DNA of 64,000 nucleotides from CAWULT01 sp963923455 (lineage in GTDB: Bacteria; Acidobacteriota; Vicinamibacteria; Vicinamibacterales; UBA2999). The notes under the pieces are model-generated. The model had not been told where the DNA came from. It did not search any database and saw only the letters and a program-made list of their open reading frames with translations. A program made the position numbers and the translations under genes. This document shows positions 61,535 through 64,000 of the stretch, in pieces (the first letter of the stretch is position 1; each line of letters opens with the position of its first letter). The stretch is taken from contig CAWULT010000009.1 of the NCBI GenBank assembly GCA_963923455.1, positions 6,114-70,113 on the forward strand, given 5' to 3'.

Positions 61535-62545
61535 ATGGGTGCTCGCGTAGCGAACGTGCTGATGGTCGGCGTGGCAATAGGATGGGCGTGGCTCGCCCCG
61601 GCGCCGGCTCGGGCTCAAGCCCCGGCCAGCCGGGCCAAGGCCGCTCCCGCCGCGGCGGCGCGGACCCCGTGGGGGCACCCCGACCTGCAGGGCACGTGGG
61701 ATTACCGCACGATCACCCCTCTCGAGCGGCCGCGCGAGTTCGGCAACCGCGAGTTCTACACCGCGGAGGAAGTGAAGGCGCTTGAAGGCCGGGCAGGCCG
61801 CCGCATGGACGGCCCGCCGGAGGCGGTCACGCCGGGCCTGAACCACGCCCAGTGGTGGACCGATCCGGGCCGAACGCTGACGTCCGACCACCGCACGTCG
61901 CTCATCGTGGATCCCCCCGACGGACGAATCCCGGAGATGACCCCCGAGGGGCAGGCACGGCGGGGCCCTGGTGGCCAGCCGCGCACCAACGTCAACGCCT
62001 CGTGGCTCGACCGCGGCAACCAGGAGCGCTGCATCACCTACGGGCTGCCCTCGGCCAGCCTGCCGACGCTCTACAACAACAACGTCCAGATCGTGCAGTC
62101 GCCCGACTCGGTGGTGATCGTGCACGAGATGATTCACGAGGCGCGCGTCGTCCCGCTCGACGGCCGCCCGGGCCTGCCGAGGAAGATCGGACAGTGGCTC
62201 GGCTCGTCCCGGGGACACTGGGAGGGCGACACGCTGGTCGTCGAGACGACGAACTTCTCGGGGCAGAACAACTATCGGGGCTCGACGACGGGCCTGCACC
62301 TCACGGAGCGGTACACGCGCGTCGGGCCGAACCAGCTCGAACTGCGGCTGACCATCGAGGACCCGACCACCTGGGTACGGCCCTGGACGGTGATCCTGCC
62401 CATGCGGCCCACGGAGGGCGAGCTCATCGAATACGCCTGCCACGAGGGCAACATGAGCATGTTCAATCTGCTCGAGGTGGCGCGGGACGCCGAGAAGGCC
62501 GCCGCGGAGGGAAAGGCGCCGGCGGCGAGCGCTCCGGCCCGCTGA
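61535..62545 (+). CDS. Secreted WxGDxL-family protein (ACHEGN subtype)
   Basis: 336 residues from ATG 61535 with AGGAGAG upstream; signal peptide NVLMVGVAIGWAWLAPAPAR. Motifs: RTPWGHPDLQGTWDYRTITP, SLIVDPPDGRIPEMTPEGQA, ERCITYGLPSASLPTLYNNN, QSPDSVVIVHEMIHEARVVP, LDGRPGLPRKIGQWLG, GHWEGDTLVVETTNFSGQNN, LTERYTRVGPNQLELRLTIE and IEYACHEGNMSMFNLLEVAR. Function unknown. It is followed 60 bases later by a glycosyltransferase gene. Confidence 0.75.
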   Translation: MGARVANVLMVGVAIGWAWLAPAPARAQAPASRAKAAPAAAARTPWGHPDLQGTWDYRTITPLERPREFGNREFYTAEEVKALEGRAGRRMDGPPEAVTPGLNHAQWWTDPGRTLTSDHRTSLIVDPPDGRIPEMTPEGQARRGPGGQPRTNVNASWLDRGNQERCITYGLPSASLPTLYNNNVQIVQSPDSVVIVHEMIHEARVVPLDGRPGLPRKIGQWLGSSRGHWEGDTLVVETTNFSGQNNYRGSTTGLHLTERYTRVGPNQLELRLTIEDPTTWVRPWTVILPMRPTEGELIEYACHEGNMSMFNLLEVARDAEKAAAEGKAPAASAPAR

Positions 62546-62604
62546 CCGCGGCCGCCACCCCGTCGACGTCCGCGGTCGCGCGCGGCGGCCGGGGCGCCTG
62601 AAAG

Positions 62605-63905
62605 ATGGCACGCATCCTCGTCGGCACGGTTCCGGTCATCGGTCACGTCAACCCGATGCTGCCCGTCGGGCGCTGGTCGCGCGGGGACACGAGGTGTGCT
62701 GGTACAGCGGCCGGAAGTACCGCCCGCGAATCGAGGCCACCGGCGCGCGCTTCCTGCCGTTCGAGCACGCCCCCGACTACGACGACGCCCGCTTCAGCGA
62801 CGAGTTCCCCGAGCGTGCCAGGCTCTCCGGCCTGTCACAGCTCAAGTTCGACATGAAGCACGTCTTCATCGACGGGGCGCCCGGCCAACTGCGCGACCTG
62901 CGGCGGATCTGCGACGACGTCCAACCGGCGGTCGTCGTGGGCGATCCCGGGATGCTGGGGGCCCTGTTCCATCACGAACAGGGTGGCCCGCCCCTGGCCA
63001 TCCTGTTCGTCCTGCCGCTGACCGTCAACAGCGTCGACGCGGCGCCCTTCGGGCTCGGGCTGCCGCCGAGCGCGAGCGCGCTCGGACGCATGCGCAACCG
63101 GGCGCTCAACGCCCTGGTCGAACACGTGCTCTTCCGGGACGTGCAGGGGCACTGGAACCGCACGCGCCGGCAGCTCGGCCTCGACCCGACGGGCTGGTGG
63201 CTGAACGCCGTGGACCGCGCCGCGGTGTGCATGCAGCCGACGATTCCGAGCCTCGAGTATCCGCGGCGCGACCTGCCGCCGAACGTGACGTTCATCGGGA
63301 TGATTCCCGCCGAGGCGCCCGCGGACTGGACGCCGCCGGACTTCTTCTCCGAACTCGACGGGCCTCGCCCGGTCGTGCACGTCACGCAGGGGACGATCGC
63401 CAACGAGACGCCGGCCCTCATCGGGCCGGCGCTGGCCGGACTCGCCGGCGAGGAGGTGCTGGTGGTGGTGTCGACCGGCGGCCGGCCGGTCGAGAGCCTC
63501 GGGCTGCGCGACGTGCCGCGGAACGCGCGGTTCAGCACCTTCCTGTCGTATCCGGCGCTGCTGCCGAAGACCGCGGTGATGGTGACCAACGGCGGCTACG
63601 GCGGCGTGCAGATCGCGCTCTCGTACGGCGTGCCGCTCGTCGTCGCCGGAGAGACGGAAGACAAGCCCGAAGTGGCCTCGCGTGTCGCCTGGGCGGGGGC
63701 CGGCGTCAACCTCAAGACGGCGACGCCCGCGCCCGAGCGCGTGCGGGCGGCCGTGCGGACACTGCTGCACGAGCCCGCCTACCGGGAGCGGGCGCGCAGC
63801 CTCGCGGCGGAGTACGCGCGCTACGACGCGCTGGCCCAGGCCGTGGCCGCCATCGAGTCGGTGGCGGCCGCCGGCCCGGCCCACTGGCGGAACCGGCCCA
63901 CGTAG
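62605..63905 (+). pseudogene. MGT/UGT-family glycosyltransferase with a frameshift near its start
   Basis: The frame starting at 62605 reads MARILVGTVPVIGHVNPMLP and VG, a typical GT1 N-terminus, then becomes nonsense. From base 62673 the next frame reads LVARGHEVCWYSGRKYRP and runs to 63905. So one or a few bases are missing around 62671-62673. The remaining part has the donor-binding motif NGGYGGVQIALSYGVPLVVA. Glycosyltransferases of this family transfer sugar from UDP-sugar to small acceptors. Either a recent pseudogene or a sequencing error. Confidence 0.75.
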
Positions 63906-63961
63906 GCCACCTTGCCCACCGCGCCGGGCCGTTCAGGGCGGCGGCGCTCGAGCGCCCCCCC

Positions 63962-63979
63962 GGGCGGGCCTTCCCGCCC
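63962..63979. terminator. Hairpin after the glycosyltransferase
   Basis: GGGCGGG pairs with CCCGCCC around a CCTT loop, and further GC pairs may extend it. It lies 57 bases after the stop; sequence at the window end is very GC-rich and may be low quality. Confidence 0.35.
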
Positions 63980-64000
63980 CCGGGGGCCGGCCCCTTCGAC

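Noticed and set aside
1..64000. CRISPR array, prophage, biosynthetic cluster, tRNA or rRNA genes
   Set aside because: No regular repeat-spacer pattern, phage structural gene, PKS/NRPS module or cloverleaf was seen by eye.

Overview
The window is a 64 kb piece of a high-GC chromosome, most likely from Acidobacteriota of the Vicinamibacteria (subdivision 6) type. This is inferred from gene content. It has three TonB-dependent receptors with an N-terminal carboxypeptidase-regulatory-like domain, a Ser/Thr kinase and a HTH protein each fused to a PD40 propeller, five PQQ-type enzymes, and many copies of a secreted family of unknown function that starts with a variant of PNGKPDLxGxW. No rRNA, tRNA, CRISPR array, insertion sequence or phage gene is visible. 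I annotate 51 genes; well over half begin with a signal peptide or lipobox, so the region mostly encodes envelope and periplasmic proteins.

Layout. 1-5 kb: the end of a PQQ dehydrogenase coupled to a two-domain VOC protein, a metallo-hydrolase and a kinase-propeller protein. 5-10.6 kb: an intact AbrB/Doc toxin-antitoxin pair, small VOC proteins, a gene split by an amber codon, a GSDH-type sugar dehydrogenase, a degenerate beta-lactamase-fold protein and a second metallo-hydrolase. 11-19.3 kb: a zinc-ribbon rhomboid protease, two WxGDxL-family proteins, a long metallo-hydrolase and a hydrolase/SMP-30 fusion. 19.4-25.5 kb: a methyltransferase of the MddA type facing a hydrolase-LuxR regulator, a SnoaL protein, a WxGDxL protein with a tannase-like esterase, and a second AbrB/Doc locus whose toxin is broken. 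25.6-31 kb: a PQQ enzyme fused to a cupredoxin, and TonB receptor 1. 31-42.4 kb: duplicated-domain secreted proteins, a reductive-dehalogenase-like Fe-S protein coupled to a WxGDxL lipoprotein, a small cytochrome c, an NqrB/RnfD-like membrane protein, an esterase and a HTH-propeller protein. 42.7-48.6 kb: TonB receptor 2, a DUF2306 protein, and a subclass B3 metallo-beta-lactamase-like protein with a WxGDxL partner. 48.7-64 kb: a triple SnoaL protein, a five-gene operon (two WxGDxL proteins, PQQ dehydrogenase, 51-aa zinc-ribbon protein, VOC protein), a divergent GSDH dehydrogenase, a LysR regulator, TonB receptor 3, another WxGDxL protein and a frameshifted glycosyltransferase.

How the genes may work together (inference): TonB receptors import or sense organic material, exported esterases and metallo-hydrolases cleave it, PQQ enzymes oxidise the products in the periplasm and pass electrons to cytochrome or cupredoxin carriers, and VOC, SnoaL and dehalogenase-like proteins handle downstream, possibly aromatic, intermediates. 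The WxGDxL family recurs beside nearly every one of these enzymes (eight copies plus a fragment) and is the main unknown. Decay is also visible: a toxin fused to the tail of a WxGDxL gene, an amber-split gene, a kinase missing half its propeller, a beta-lactamase fold without catalytic residues and a frameshifted glycosyltransferase. Most of the long overlapping reading frames on the opposite strand are GC-rich shadows and are left out.
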